From the NCBI GenBank assembly GCA_019241495.1, contig JAFAWZ010000034.1, positions 1-16,040 of the forward strand: a stretch of 16,040 bases of DNA, in the 5' to 3' direction. The notes beneath the pieces were generated by a model. It was not told the DNA's origin. It saw only the letters and a list, made by a program, of their open reading frames with translations, and did not search any database. Positions within the stretch are counted from its first letter, which is position 1, and each line of letters starts with the position of its first letter. This document shows positions 1-7,356 of the stretch, in pieces. The position numbers and the translations under genes were made by a program. The stretch is from Acidimicrobiales bacterium (GTDB taxonomy: Bacteria; Actinomycetota; Acidimicrobiia; Acidimicrobiales; Palsa-688).

Positions 1-1518
1 TCGGCCTGTGTGTTCGTGGTGGCCGCCACGGAAGGGTGGAAGGCCCAGTCCGAGGAGCACCTTCGCATCCTCGACCTGCTGGCCGTCCCCAGGGGGATGG
101 TAGCTCTGACCAAGAAGGAGCTCGCCGGTCCCGACGCCACCGCGACCGCGGGGCGTGACATAGCGGCCCGCCTCCGTGGCACCTTCCTGGCTGGCGCCGA
201 GGTGGTACCCGTGGACGTTCCGGCCGGTCGGGGACTGCCGGAGATCCAGGCCGCCCTCGACCGGTTGTTGGCCTCGGCCCCCCCGGTCGAGGACAAGGGG
301 CGCCCCCGACTGTGGATCGACCGGTCGTTCGCCATCCGCGGGGCCGGTTGCGTGGTCACCGGCACCCTGCTCGGGGGAAGCCTGGCCGTTGGCCAGGCGG
401 TCAAGGTCGAGCCGGGGGGGAGAAGCGCGCGGGTGAAGGCGTTGCAGCTGAACCACCAGAGCGTGAGCGAGGCCGAGCCGGGCCACCGCGTCGCGGTCAA
501 CCTCTCCGGCCTCTCGCATCACGGGCTCGAGCGGGGCCAGGCCCTCGTCGAACCAGGCCGCTGGCACGTGACCGACTGCTTCGACGCATCGCTGTCGGTC
601 CTGGCGTCGCTCCCCGACCCGTTGACCAGCCGCGGCGCCTTCGCAGTGTCGGTGGGTGCGGCGGAGCATCCGGTGCGCGTCCGGTTGTTGGGCGGGGCGA
701 ATGAGATCGAGCCGGGAGACAGCGGCTTCGTACGCGTCCGTCTCATCGGCGCCGCCGGGCCGGGGGGTCTCCCGCTGCTTCCCGGCGACCGGTACGTGCT
801 GCGGGAGTGGGGCCGCTCCGCGCTCGTCGGAGGAGGGGAGGTGCTCGACGTGGCCCCGGTCCTGCCCCGGCGCAAAGCGGCGCCCACCCGGTCAGTGGAG
901 CGGGTCATCGACGAGCGGGGCTGGCTGCGAGCTGACGAGCTGGAGCGCCTGACCGGGGAGAAGCGGGCGCCCACGGTGGGACCCTGGGTCATGGCCGAGG
1001 CAGTCACAGAGAAGATACGCACCGAGCTGACCGGGCTGGCCCACGAGGCGGGCCCAGTCGGGGCCGACCTGGCTCGGCTGAGCCCGGTGCAGCGAGACGT
1101 GCTCGACGCCGGCGTGGTCGGGGTGATCGTCCGCAACGGGCGGCTGCTCGATGCCGGCGTTGACCCCGACGGGTTGGGGTCCGACGAGCGGCGCGTCCTC
1201 GCCCAGCTGGAGTCGGGGGGGTTCCAGCCCCCCGATCTACCTTTGTCCGATCGGGCGGTGCTGCGATCGCTGGAGCGGCGCGGCCTGGCCTTCGAGTCCG
1301 ACGGCATCTGGTTCTCGGCCGCGACGGTCGGCCGGGCGGTCGAGCTGCTCCGCCCGATGCTGAGCGGGCCCGGGGTGTCGGTGTCGGAGGCCCGCCAGGT
1401 ACTGGATACGACCCGGAAGTACGCCCTGCCGTTGTTGAAGTACCTGGACACCCACGGGATCACCCGCCGGCACGACGATCGCCGCACGGCGGGGCCCCGT
1501 CTCGCCTCTCACGGATAG
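1..1518 (+). CDS. selB: Selenocysteine-specific elongation factor SelB (5' end outside window)
   Basis: SelB is the GTPase that carries selenocysteinyl-tRNA(Sec) to the ribosome at UGA codons marked by a SECIS hairpin. The reading frame is open from base 1. The first residues (SACVFVVAATEGWKAQ) align with the segment after the DxPGH motif of E. coli SelB, so roughly 80 N-terminal residues with the G1-G3 motifs are missing and 505 residues are visible. A translation-factor beta-barrel region follows (WIDRSFAIRGAGCVVTGTLL). The C-terminus carries winged-helix repeats, and the last one (TRKYALPLLKYLDTHGITRR) is the SelB SECIS-binding type. The guanine-specificity motif reads TKKE (Glu codon 118-120) where TKAD or NKxD is usual. 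The stop lies 9 bases before the selD ATG, so the two are probably co-transcribed. Family call is firm; the start cannot be seen. Confidence 0.95.
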   Translation, partial: SACVFVVAATEGWKAQSEEHLRILDLLAVPRGMVALTKKELAGPDATATAGRDIAARLRGTFLAGAEVVPVDVPAGRGLPEIQAALDRLLASAPPVEDKGRPRLWIDRSFAIRGAGCVVTGTLLGGSLAVGQAVKVEPGGRSARVKALQLNHQSVSEAEPGHRVAVNLSGLSHHGLERGQALVEPGRWHVTDCFDASLSVLASLPDPLTSRGAFAVSVGAAEHPVRVRLLGGANEIEPGDSGFVRVRLIGAAGPGGLPLLPGDRYVLREWGRSALVGGGEVLDVAPVLPRRKAAPTRSVERVIDERGWLRADELERLTGEKRAPTVGPWVMAEAVTEKIRTELTGLAHEAGPVGADLARLSPVQRDVLDAGVVGVIVRNGRLLDAGVDPDGLGSDERRVLAQLESGGFQPPDLPLSDRAVLRSLERRGLAFESDGIWFSAATVGRAVELLRPMLSGPGVSVSEARQVLDTTRKYALPLLKYLDTHGITRRHDDRRTAGPRLASHG

Positions 1519-1527
1519 GTGCCACAT

Positions 1528-2532
1528 ATGACTGCTCCCGAGATAGAGCTGAAGCTGACGGAATGGACCGAGTGCGGGGGGTGCGCGGCCAAGTGGGGCG
1601 GCGTGCCGTTGTCGGGATTCCTCTCGGGGATCTCGGGCGGGGGAGACGAACGGCTCATGCTCGGCCTGGCCCCCTTCGACGACGCTGCTGTATACCGGCT
1701 CGCCCCGGACCTGGCTCTCGTGTCGACCACCGACTTCTTCCCGCCCTTGGTGGACGATCCCGACGACTACGGGACCATCGCGGCGGCCAACGCCTGCAGT
1801 GACGTGTTGGCCATGGGGGGGCGGGTCGTGATGGCTCTCAACATCGCGGCCTTCCCCGAGGAGCTGCCCGCGGCGGCCATCCAGGTCGTGTTGGCCGCGG
1901 CGGCCCGCACCGTCGCCGAGGCAGGTGGCTCGGTGGCCGGGGGGCACACCATCCGGTCCAAGGAGCCGGTGTTCGGCTTGGCCGTCCAGGGCCTGGTCCA
2001 CCCCGATCGGGTGTGGCGCAAGTCCGGGGCCCGGCCAGGAGACCGCCTGCTGTTGTCCAAGCCGCTCGGAACCGGGCTGGTCCTGGCAGGGGGGTCCGAA
2101 GCTGACAGGGCAGCCGCCATCGCCGGCATGCGCGGCCTGAACCTGGCGTCGGCCGCTTCGCTGTCCGAGATATGGCCGAGTGCGGTCACGGATGTGACCG
2201 GCTACGGCCTGGCCGGCCACAGCTGGGAGATGGCCGAGCGCAGCGGGGCGACCATCGTGCTGCGAACGTCGGACCTGCCCGCCTACCCCGGCGCGCGGAC
2301 CGCGGCGGCGGCCGGCGTGCGCACCGGGGGTCACGACCGCAACCGGGCCTATGTCGGCGCCCACCTGCGGGGCGATCCGGCCGACGAGGCTCTGGTTTGC
2401 GACCCGCAGACCTCCGGCGGGCTCTTGGCCGCCGTGTCGGGGGCATCGGCGGAGCGCCTGCTGGCCAGCGGGGCCGGATGGCACGAGATCGGTTTCGTCC
2501 GAGAGGGCGAGCCGGCCGTCGAGCTGGTCTGA
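1528..2532 (+). CDS. selD: Selenide, water dikinase (selenophosphate synthase) SelD
   Basis: SelD makes selenophosphate from selenide and ATP; this is the selenium donor for Sec-tRNA synthesis. With the ATG at 1528 the protein has 334 residues, close to the family length (E. coli about 347). The N-terminal catalytic motif is GGCAAK: Cys19 and Lys22 match catalytic Cys17 and Lys20 of E. coli, while the nearby second Cys of E. coli (Cys19) is Ala. The active-site residue is an ordinary Cys codon (TGC), not Sec. Other PurM/SelD motifs are visible: FDDAAVY, TTDFF, AANACSDVLAMGG, GGHT and VTDVTGYGLAGH. A GTG at 1519, directly after the selB stop, is an alternative start that would add three residues; ATG is preferred. 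The stop TGA (2530-2532) lies inside a repeat that recurs after dprE2. Confidence 0.95.
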   Translation: MTAPEIELKLTEWTECGGCAAKWGGVPLSGFLSGISGGGDERLMLGLAPFDDAAVYRLAPDLALVSTTDFFPPLVDDPDDYGTIAAANACSDVLAMGGRVVMALNIAAFPEELPAAAIQVVLAAAARTVAEAGGSVAGGHTIRSKEPVFGLAVQGLVHPDRVWRKSGARPGDRLLLSKPLGTGLVLAGGSEADRAAAIAGMRGLNLASAASLSEIWPSAVTDVTGYGLAGHSWEMAERSGATIVLRTSDLPAYPGARTAAAAGVRTGGHDRNRAYVGAHLRGDPADEALVCDPQTSGGLLAAVSGASAERLLASGAGWHEIGFVREGEPAVELV

Positions 2533-2567
2533 GAAGTTGTCGCAAAACTCGCGGGAGGGAGAAGGCG
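2529..2567 (+). repeat. Dispersed repeat, copy A (left end only), overlapping the selD stop
   Basis: From 2529 to 2559 the sequence CTGAGAAGTTGTCGC and what follows aligns with 11645-11674 at 27 of 31 columns, counting one single-base gap. In both places the TGA of the repeat is the stop codon of the upstream gene. Similarity fades after about 2567, and no matching inverted end is visible before the MFS gene. Copy A is therefore a solo left end compared with the paired ends downstream of dprE2. Function is unknown; candidates are a remnant of a small non-autonomous element or a conserved 3'-end structure. Confidence 0.6.
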
Positions 2568-2586
2568 TACTGGACCTACCCATCCG

Positions 2587-2624
2587 TTCAAAAATCTTCC
2601 GTTAACGTTAAAGTCGGGTAGTCT
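2587..2624 (+). promoter_or_regulatory. Probable MerR-type operator/promoter for the MFS-merR unit
   Basis: This is an unusually AT-rich patch in the 134-base gap before the exporter gene. It holds two overlapping perfect palindromes, CGTTAACG (2600-2607) and TTAACGTTAA (2602-2611). A possible -10 (TAGTCT, 2619-2624) follows; no convincing -35 was found. Overlapping dyads of the form TTAACGTTAACG resemble known sites of MerR-family regulators such as LiuR (consensus close to TTTACGTTAACGTAAA, recalled). The regulator encoded at the end of this operon is the natural candidate to bind here. Assignment rests on position and palindromes only. Confidence 0.5.
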
Positions 2625-2666
2625 GGTCGGGGCTGGGGTCGCCAGCTGGGACGGAAAGGGAACGCA

Positions 2667-4508
2667 TTGGCATCGGCGGTAGAGACGTCACCGGGGGCGA
2701 GCCCCCACCACGGCCCCAATCCCGATCGCTACAAGTGGATCGCCCTGTCCAACACCACTCTGGGCGTCTTGATGGTGACGATCAACCAATCGATCCTCCT
2801 CATCGCCTTGCCCGACATCTTCCGGGGCATCAAGCTCAATCCGCTGACCCCTTCCAACACGTCGTACTTCCTCTGGACGTTCATGGGGTTCCTGCTGGTC
2901 ACCTCGGTGCTGGTGGTGAGCCTGGGCCGGGTGGGCGACATGTACGGCCGGGTCCGGATGTACAACCTCGGATTTGCCGTGTTCACCGTCTTCTCGATCC
3001 TCTTGTCGGTGACGTGGCTGACCGGTACCGCCGGCGCGCTGTGGATCATCCTGATGAGGGTTTTCCAGGGCGTGGGCGGCGCGTTCCTCTTTGCCAACTC
3101 CTCCGCCATCCTCACCGACGCCTTCCCGGAGAACGAGCGGGGCAAGGCCATGGGCATCAACGGGCTCGCCGCGGTCAGCGGATCGTTCATCGGCCTCATC
3201 CTCGGCGGCCTGTTGGGTCCGATCGAATGGCACCTGGTGTTCCTGGTCTCGGTCCCCTTCGGCCTGTTCGGGACCGTCTGGGCCTACTTGAAGCTGCGCG
3301 ACAGCGGCGTGCGCATCCCGGCCCGGATCGACTGGCTCGGGAACGCCACCTTCGCAGTGGGCCTGATCTCGGTGCTGACCGGCATCGTCTACTCGCTCAT
3401 GCCCTACGGGCACCACACCACGGGCTGGACCAACCCGTGGGTCCTCGCGGCCATCGTTGGAGGCGTGGCGGTGCTGGTGTTGTTCGTCTGGATCGAGCGG
3501 CGCGTGGCGGAGCCAATGTTCCAGTTGGAGCTGTTCCGGATCAAAGCCTTCAGCGCAGGCGCGATCTCAGGCCTCCTGGGTGCGATCGGCCGGGGCGGTC
3601 TGCAGTTCATGTTGATCATCTGGCTGCAGGGAATCTGGCTTCCCCAGCACGGCTACAGCTTTGACCAGACGCCACTGTGGGCCGGCATCTACATGATCCC
3701 GCTGACCGCCGGCTTCATACTCGTCGGTCCGGTTGCCGGGATCCTGTCCGACCACTACGGTGCCCGACTCCTCAGCACCCTGGGCCTGGGCCTGTCCGCC
3801 ATCAGCTTCTTGCTGCTCAACCTGCTACCGATGAACTTCGACTATGTCCCCTTCGCCTTTCTCACCTTCCTCTTCTCGCTCGGGATGGGCCTGTTCTTCA
3901 CCCCCAACCAGGCCGCGCTCATGAACAGCCTGCCGCCGAACCAGCGCGGCGCCGGTGCCGGGATGCTCGCCACCTTCCAGAACTCGGCCCAGGTCCTGTC
4001 GATGGGGCTGTTCTTCACGATCGTGACGCTCGGCCTGGCAGCCTCGCTCCCGAGCCACCTGTACAGCGGTTTGACGGCGGCCGGAGTCGACCCGGTTTCG
4101 GCTCACCGGGTGGCGGGCGAGCCGCCCATCGGCAGCCTGTTCTCCGCCTTCTTGGGCTTCAACCCGGTTCAGCAACTGCTCGGCCCGTCCGGCCTCGCTC
4201 ATTTGAGCTCGTCCCAAGCTTCGTATGTCACCGGACGCTCGTTCTTTCCCCGCCTCATCGAACAACCCTTCGCCAACGGCCTTCATCTGGCCTTCTACTT
4301 CGCCGCGGCAGCCACCTTCATCGGCATGGTCGCCTCGGCACTACGCGGCTCGCGCTACGTGCACTCCTCCGGCACGCTGACCGACGAGCTGGCGCTCGGA
4401 GCCCGGGAGTCGGCGGTGGCGGTCGGCTTGGAAGAGGAACCGGATGCAGTGGATGCCGGTCCGGGCGATGGCGGCGTGGGCTCGCGGGCGGCACGGGGCC
4501 TCCGGTGA
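2667..4508 (+). CDS. MFS drug/metabolite exporter, DHA2 (EmrB/QacA) type, 14 TM
   Basis: This is a 613-residue integral membrane transporter. The length and the run of about 14 hydrophobic segments fit the DHA2 family of proton-coupled drug exporters. TM1 holds the TINQSILLIALP segment, the counterpart of the usual TIVNVALP. MFS motif A is at residues 87-97 (GRVGDMYGRVR, cytoplasmic loop 2-3), and a glycine-rich motif C-like segment (GSFIGLILGGLLG) is in TM5. The hydrophilic tail after about residue 570 is rich in acidic residues and glycine. The start is TTG at 2667, chosen because a strong GGAAAGGGA ribosome site ends 5 bases upstream and no ATG or GTG lies in frame nearby. The final codons overlap the merR start (GTGA, 4505-4508). 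The substrate cannot be read from the sequence; efflux of a small toxic or lipophilic molecule is inferred from family and regulator. Confidence 0.88.
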   Translation: MASAVETSPGASPHHGPNPDRYKWIALSNTTLGVLMVTINQSILLIALPDIFRGIKLNPLTPSNTSYFLWTFMGFLLVTSVLVVSLGRVGDMYGRVRMYNLGFAVFTVFSILLSVTWLTGTAGALWIILMRVFQGVGGAFLFANSSAILTDAFPENERGKAMGINGLAAVSGSFIGLILGGLLGPIEWHLVFLVSVPFGLFGTVWAYLKLRDSGVRIPARIDWLGNATFAVGLISVLTGIVYSLMPYGHHTTGWTNPWVLAAIVGGVAVLVLFVWIERRVAEPMFQLELFRIKAFSAGAISGLLGAIGRGGLQFMLIIWLQGIWLPQHGYSFDQTPLWAGIYMIPLTAGFILVGPVAGILSDHYGARLLSTLGLGLSAISFLLLNLLPMNFDYVPFAFLTFLFSLGMGLFFTPNQAALMNSLPPNQRGAGAGMLATFQNSAQVLSMGLFFTIVTLGLAASLPSHLYSGLTAAGVDPVSAHRVAGEPPIGSLFSAFLGFNPVQQLLGPSGLAHLSSSQASYVTGRSFFPRLIEQPFANGLHLAFYFAAAATFIGMVASALRGSRYVHSSGTLTDELALGARESAVAVGLEEEPDAVDAGPGDGGVGSRAARGLR

Positions 4509-5008
4509 GCCGGGGAGGCCGGAGCATCGCTCCCGCGCCTGACCCTCCGAGCCCCGCGCCGGAGCGTCACGACGCGGCCGGACACGAGCCTCTCCTCAGC
4601 ATCGGGGCGGCCGCCGCCCAGGCCGGCGTCACGGAGCGAGCCCTGCGTTACTACCAAGAGCTCGGGCTCCTCGCGCCGTCTGCTCACACCAAGGGCGGCA
4701 TGCGCCGCTACTCGCAAAAGGACCTCGAGCGGGTAGCCCGCATCCGGGAGCTGCAGGCCCTGCTCGGTTTGAACCTCGATGAGATCGCGGTGATCCTGCG
4801 CAACGACGATCGCACCGCCGAGATCCGGCTGGCCTACTTCGACGATCGCACCGGCGACGTGGAACGCAAGCGGCTGCTGCGGGAATCGTTGACCCTCGCC
4901 ACCGAGATGCGCGCGACCGTAGAGACCAAGCGCCAGGCGCTCGATTCCTTCCTGCACGACCTCGACGCTCGAATCGATCGGCTGCGCCACCTACTCGACG
5001 AGGAGTAA
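4505..5008 (+). CDS. MerR-family transcriptional regulator
   Basis: This is a 167-residue DNA-binding regulator. After a Pro/Ala-rich N-terminal extension of about 35 residues comes a typical MerR winged helix-turn-helix (LLSIGAAAAQAGVTERALRYYQELGLL, given here by its key parts LSIGAAAAQAGV and RALRYYQELGLL). The second wing is RRYSQKDLERVARIRELQ, followed by a coiled-coil dimerisation helix up to the end. There are no cysteines, so a metal-thiolate sensor of the CueR/MerR type is unlikely, and no separate ligand-binding domain is present. The GTG start at 4505 overlaps the exporter stop codon (GTGA), which implies translational coupling. The gene most likely regulates its own operon through the palindromes at 2600-2611. 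A later internal start is possible because the N-terminal extension is not conserved-looking. Confidence 0.88.
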   Translation: MSRGGRSIAPAPDPPSPAPERHDAAGHEPLLSIGAAAAQAGVTERALRYYQELGLLAPSAHTKGGMRRYSQKDLERVARIRELQALLGLNLDEIAVILRNDDRTAEIRLAYFDDRTGDVERKRLLRESLTLATEMRATVETKRQALDSFLHDLDARIDRLRHLLDEE

Positions 5009-5036
5009 TCGCACCCGGCCGGAGCGCCACCCAGTA

Positions 5037-5083
5037 TGTAGTAGGGCACGGCCCGTGTAATGGGTACAGCCTGTGTAGTGGGG
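5037..5083 (+). repeat. Three imperfect direct repeats between merR and the DUF72 gene
   Basis: The motif TGTARTRGGG, or its close variant, occurs at 5037, 5056 and 5074, spaced 19 and 18 bases apart. The period is close to two helical turns and would suit a repeated protein-binding site in the leader of the DUF72 gene. The copies are short and degenerate, so chance is not excluded. Confidence 0.3.
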
Positions 5084-5118
5084 TCCCATCGGGTGTGCCC
5101 GCCGCAGGCCGTGGGCTG

Positions 5119-5904
5119 ATGCCCGTACTGATCGGGACCTCGGGCTGGCACTACCAGCACTGGAAGGGCGGCATCTACCCGGCGTCGCTGCCGTCTCGCG
5201 AATGGCTTCGCTACTACGCCGAGCGGTTCGAGACCGTCGAGTTGAACAACGCGTTCTACCGCCTGCCCTCAGCGGAGATGTTCTCCCAGTGGGCGTCGGC
5301 CACACCGGCCGGGTTCGTGGTGGCGGTCAAGGCCAGCCGGTATCTCACCCACATCAAGAGGCTGAAGGACCCCGCGGAGCCGGTTGGCCGGCTGATGGAG
5401 CGGGCCGGTGCGCTGGGCGACCGGCTGGGCCCCGTGCTGCTCCAGCTGCCGCCCAACCTTCGGGCCGACCACGAGGCTCTCGACAAGGTCCTGCAGAGGT
5501 TCCCGTCCGGCGTGCGGGTGGCGGTGGAGGCCCGCCATTCGTCCTGGTGCAGTGCGGAGGTCCGGTCTGTGCTCGAGCACCGGGGCGCGGCGTGGTGCAT
5601 GGCTGACGGCGGACCGATCGACATCCCGCGGTGGCGGACCGCCGAGTGGGGATACGTGCGGTTCCACAGCGGCGGGGGCCGCCCGCCGTCGTGCTACACG
5701 CGCTCTCCTCTCGACACCTGGGCTCGCCGTCTAGCCGAGCTGTACGGCAGCTCCTCCGACCTGTACTGCTATTTCAACAACGACGCTCACGGCTGCGCGC
5801 CCCGCGACGCCCGATGGTTTGCGGCGGCGGTCCAACGGGCCGGTCTGGCGCCGACCCGGGTACCTGGTCGACGGGAAACCCCGGTGCCGGCCCGTCCTTC
5901 GTGA
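5119..5904 (+). CDS. DUF72 family protein (YecE-like TIM barrel)
   Basis: This is a 261-residue soluble protein of the widespread DUF72 family. Its fold is a TIM barrel and its biochemical role is not established. Family signatures are the N-terminal IGTSGWHYQHWKGGIYP segment, FETVELNNAFYRLPS, FVVAVKASRYLTHIKRL, VLLQLPPN, the VRFHS strand and the C-terminal YFNNDAHGCAPRDA. The ATG at 5119 places the first beta strand (VLIGTSGW) right at the N-terminus, as is usual. A GTG at 5095 would add eight residues with no family support. No strong ribosome site is seen for either. The gene stands alone, 110 bases after merR, so it may have its own promoter. Confidence 0.88.
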   Translation: MPVLIGTSGWHYQHWKGGIYPASLPSREWLRYYAERFETVELNNAFYRLPSAEMFSQWASATPAGFVVAVKASRYLTHIKRLKDPAEPVGRLMERAGALGDRLGPVLLQLPPNLRADHEALDKVLQRFPSGVRVAVEARHSSWCSAEVRSVLEHRGAAWCMADGGPIDIPRWRTAEWGYVRFHSGGGRPPSCYTRSPLDTWARRLAELYGSSSDLYCYFNNDAHGCAPRDARWFAAAVQRAGLAPTRVPGRRETPVPARPS

Positions 5905-6078
5905 AGCCCTGGGCGCGACACCACTTCCGGCCAGCTACGCCCCCTGCCTCGAGGCGTGCTGCCCAATCCCGGGCCGGCGCGACTAGCGTCGTCGGGCGCA
6001 CCGGATCAGGGTATCTAGAGGCTGAACACTGAAAGCCCTGGTAACACGCCGCCTCAGGGCCAGGAGACCGAGTTTCAG

Positions 6079-7257
6079 ATGCACTTCCTACCCCGGGATC
6101 GTCGAAAACTGCTGAAAGGGCTGGTGATCGGCCCGGCGGCCATCATTGGGATCGTGGCGCTGTTCGCGGTTACGTCGTTGATCGGGGCGCTGCGGACACC
6201 TGGCAACCAGAGCTTCCAGGCCAAGTGGGCCGACTGGCTGCGCTCCCACCATGCGGCCGCCATGGCCAACGCGTTGGAGCAGTACTACTACACCCACAAT
6301 GCCCCGCCCAAGGGGGGTCAACCGAAGGCGTTGAACCCGGTCCCGACCGACCCCACCACCACCACACCCAACAAACCCACCCGCGTCACCGTCGTACACC
6401 ACCTTCCCCCACCCAGCGACGTCGCGCTCGTCGTATCGCCTGCCCTGCCGAACGAGGGGAAGTGGACCCCGACCAGCGCTGTGGTGGACGGGATCCCGGC
6501 CATGTACGAGGCCCAGTTCCGGGCCGATCAGGTGTACACCGGCCAGATCACCTCGGCGGTCTGGGTCGACCCGACCCTGCTCAAGGTGTCGCTGGTCCCC
6601 GGAGCTCAGGAGCCGGGGGGGACATGGACCGAGACGCCGTACGTCAATCCGACCCAGCTCCCTTACGCGCAGGCTGCCTTCAACGGCGGCTTCCGCATGC
6701 AAGACGCCCACGGCGGCTTCTACCTGGACGGTAAGGAGCAGGTCCCGCTGCAAAACGGGGCGGCCTCCATGGTCATCTACTCCGACGGGGGAGTGGACAT
6801 CGGGGTCTGGGGCCAGGAGGTCTCGCTCACCCCGAATGTCGTCGCCGTGCTACAGAACCTGGTTCCTCTGGTGGACAACGGCGAGATGGCCTCCAACGCC
6901 ACTTACAACGACACCCACATCTGGGGCAACACCCTCGGGGCCAACACGGTTGTGGCTCGTTCCGGCATCGGGGTCACGGCGAGCGGTGCCCTGCTCTACG
7001 TGGCCGGCCCCGCTCTCACCGCCCGCAGCCTGGGCGAATCCCTGCAGCGCGCTGGCGCGGTGCGGGCCATGTCCCTCGACATAAACCCGGAATGGGTCAC
7101 CTTCAACTTCTTCCAGCACGATCCTGCCGCCGACCCGTCCCAGGTCACGCCGTCGAAGCTGTACCCCCAAATGGAGCGGCCTGCCGACCGGTACCTCGGT
7201 CCCACCCGTGAGTCGAGGGACTTCTTCCTGATCTCTTCGCCTTCCCCCTCGTCCTAG
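6079..7257 (+). CDS. Membrane-anchored phosphodiester glycosidase (NAGPA-domain) family protein
   Basis: This is a 392-residue protein. A short basic N-terminus (RDRRKLLKG) precedes one hydrophobic segment at about residues 14-37, so the rest is probably outside the membrane. A Pro/Thr-rich linker (about residues 75-110) leads to a domain resembling the phosphodiester glycosidase domain (PF09992 type). The evidence is AAFNGGF (199-205), HGGFYLDGK, the RSGIGVTASGALLYVAG strand pair and a late DINPEW motif (334-339). Relatives act on phosphodiester-linked sugars, but the substrate here is unknown; a cell-envelope glycan is a reasonable inference given the arabinose-donor genes nearby. AGGAG at 6062-6066 precedes the ATG with a rather long 12-base spacer. 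The TAG stop at 7255-7257 lies inside a tandem repeat. Confidence 0.72.
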   Translation: MHFLPRDRRKLLKGLVIGPAAIIGIVALFAVTSLIGALRTPGNQSFQAKWADWLRSHHAAAMANALEQYYYTHNAPPKGGQPKALNPVPTDPTTTTPNKPTRVTVVHHLPPPSDVALVVSPALPNEGKWTPTSAVVDGIPAMYEAQFRADQVYTGQITSAVWVDPTLLKVSLVPGAQEPGGTWTETPYVNPTQLPYAQAAFNGGFRMQDAHGGFYLDGKEQVPLQNGAASMVIYSDGGVDIGVWGQEVSLTPNVVAVLQNLVPLVDNGEMASNATYNDTHIWGNTLGANTVVARSGIGVTASGALLYVAGPALTARSLGESLQRAGAVRAMSLDINPEWVTFNFFQHDPAADPSQVTPSKLYPQMERPADRYLGPTRESRDFFLISSPSPSS

Positions 7258-7316
7258 ACGACACCGTTCCTAGACGACACCGTTCCTAGGCGACACCGTT
7301 CCTAGGCGACACTGTG
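7253..7316 (+). repeat. Tandem repeat, 4 x 16 bp, spanning the stop of the upstream gene
   Basis: Four adjoining units start at 7253, 7269, 7285 and 7301. The first two are identical (CCTAGACGACACCGTT). The third changes one base (CCTAGGCGACACCGTT). The fourth changes two further bases near its end. The TAG in unit 1 is the stop codon of the glycosidase-like gene. There are no spacers, so this is not a CRISPR. It looks like a short variable-number tandem repeat produced by slippage. Confidence 0.9.
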
Positions 7317-7356
7317 ATCCGGGGGCGGCCCGCCAGCCGCCAGACTTGAGTGGCCC

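Noticed and set aside
519..1487. Long open frames on the opposite strand of selB, the MFS gene, dprE1 and others
   Set aside because: They are antisense or shifted shadows caused by high GC content. Their translations are low-complexity Arg/Pro/Gly-rich with no family motif, and the opposing frames encode clear conserved proteins.
2530..2660. Rho-independent terminator after selD
   Set aside because: The spacer contains no stable stem followed by a T-run.
6019..6078. Possible ydaO-type (c-di-AMP) or other riboswitch before the glycosidase-like gene
   Set aside because: There is a GCCCTG/CAGGGC hairpin (6035-6060) and a loose GGAGACC-like string, but the conserved core is not matched and too little leader remains before the ATG for the full fold.
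7253..7316. CRISPR array
   Set aside because: Units are 16 bp and adjoin directly with no spacers; it is a tandem repeat.
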